From the NCBI RefSeq assembly GCF_028583425.1, contig NC_072792.1, positions 13,009,676 to 13,073,675 on the forward strand: a stretch of 64,000 nucleotides of DNA, read 5' to 3'. This document shows positions 63,515 to 64,000 of the stretch, one piece after another. Position 1 is the first letter of the stretch. Every line of letters begins with the position of its first letter. The position numbers and the translations under genes were made by a program. Source of the stretch: Eublepharis macularius. Lineage: Eukaryota > Chordata > Lepidosauria > Squamata > Eublepharidae. Below the pieces are notes generated by a model that was not told the DNA's origin, searched no databases, and saw nothing but the letters and a program-made list of their open reading frames with translations.

Positions 63515-63580
63515 ATCTTTCATTCATAGGGTCACCATAGGTCAGGGGCAACTTAACGGCACATAACACACACACACACT
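63515..63580 (+). mobile_element. BovB-type LINE 3' terminus
   Basis: CATTCATAGGGTCACCATAG, GTCAGGGGCAACTTAACGGC and an ACACACAC run form the typical end of a squamate BovB or BovB-tailed SINE. It is directly followed by another BovB copy. Confidence 0.75.
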
Positions 63581-63585
63581 TCCAA

Positions 63586-64000
63586 ATCATTTGGACAGTG
63601 AAGAAGGCTGACAGGAAGAAAGCGAATTCGGTTGAAAGGTGGTGCTGGAGGAGGGATTTGTGGATACTATGGATGGCCAAAAAGACAAATAAATGGGTTC
63701 TAGATCAAATCAAGCCTGAATCCTCCCCAGAAACTAAAATGACAAAACTGAGGCTATTGTACTTTGGTCACATCATGAGAAGACAAGATACTCTGGAAAA
63801 GTCAATAATGCTAGGAAAAGTAGAAGGCAGTAGGAAAAGAGGAAGACCTAAAACAAGATGGCTTGACTCAATAAAAAAAGCCATGTCCTCCAGTTTGCAG
63901 GAAGTGAGCAAGTCTGTTAATGATAGGAGATTTTCGAGGTCTTTCATTTATAGGGTCACCATAGGTCAGAAGCAACTTGACGGCACATAACATACACACT
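63586..64000 (+). mobile_element. BovB-type LINE 3' end, coding C-terminus to tail
   Basis: The open frame to 63990 reads WTVKKADRKKANSVERWCWRR, KLRLLYFGHIMRRQDTLEKS and RKRGRPKTRWLDSIKKAM. These are the conserved end blocks of RTE/BovB ORF2 (the YFGHIMRR and GRPKTRWLD motifs). The 3' tail overlaps the coding end (ATAGGGTCACCATAGGTCAG, then GACGGCACATAACATACACA) and runs to the right edge of the window. The RT and endonuclease domains are missing. The protein frame is undamaged where visible. Confidence 0.88.

Overview
The window looks like repeat-rich intergenic or intronic DNA from a squamate reptile (lizard or gecko-like). The evidence is the combination of a near-intact L1, L2 and CR1 fragments, BovB tails, a Sauria-type tRNA SINE with a BovB-like tail, Penelope-like elements (PLEs) with a GIY-YIG domain, DIRS-type SGNH-hydrolase remnants, and many hAT and fold-back MITEs. 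I see no bacterial gene organisation. Nearly every long open frame belongs to a transposable element. The only hint of a host gene is a pair of possible terminal exons at 36089-36260.

Layout. 1-9.0 kb: a truncated L1 with an 18-bp target-site duplication (TSD), a U6 pseudogene, a fold-back MITE, a 5'-truncated PLE and a CR1 tail. 9.0-16.0 kb: a three-layer nest, in which a fold-back element holds a short hammerhead-bearing repeat, which holds a 6.17-kb minus-strand L1. That L1 has an intact ORF1 and an ORF2 broken by one TGA. 17.0-24.2 kb: a non-autonomous hAT, a DIRS/LTR-like relic carrying a composite insertion, a solo LTR, and a five-unit 193-bp tandem array built on a MITE. 24.3-34.2 kb: hAT MITEs, L2, several SINEs, a 705-bp fold-back, an SGNH-hydrolase relic and another solo LTR. 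34.3-35.9 kb: an inverted composite PLE with a 12-bp TSD.

The main object is 36330-49931, a single hAT-superfamily DNA transposon of about 13.6 kb. It has a perfect 8-bp TSD, 11-bp terminal inverted repeats (TIRs), subterminal TTTCGG/CCGAAA arrays and an unbroken 912-codon transposase with a BED zinc finger. It also carries an internal array of about eleven 293-296-bp units and a duplicated 3' segment containing a poly(A) signal. It is much longer than typical hAT elements and has the parts expected of an autonomous copy.

50-64 kb: a second, different hAT right beside the first, further MITEs and fold-backs with 3-bp TSDs, a second copy of the solo LTR, head-to-head hammerhead-bearing repeats, a 5'-truncated L1 with a 406-codon open frame and 14-bp TSD, another large fold-back, an L2 3' end, and BovB 3' ends running off the right edge.

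The parts work together as parasites and their dependants. The L1 and the BovB and L2 lineages supply reverse transcriptase, with SINEs sharing LINE-like tails. The hAT encodes a transposase. PLE copies carry RNA motifs matching a hammerhead ribozyme core. Family names come from recognition by eye, not from a database search; TSDs, TIRs, frames and repeat spacings were read directly from the sequence.
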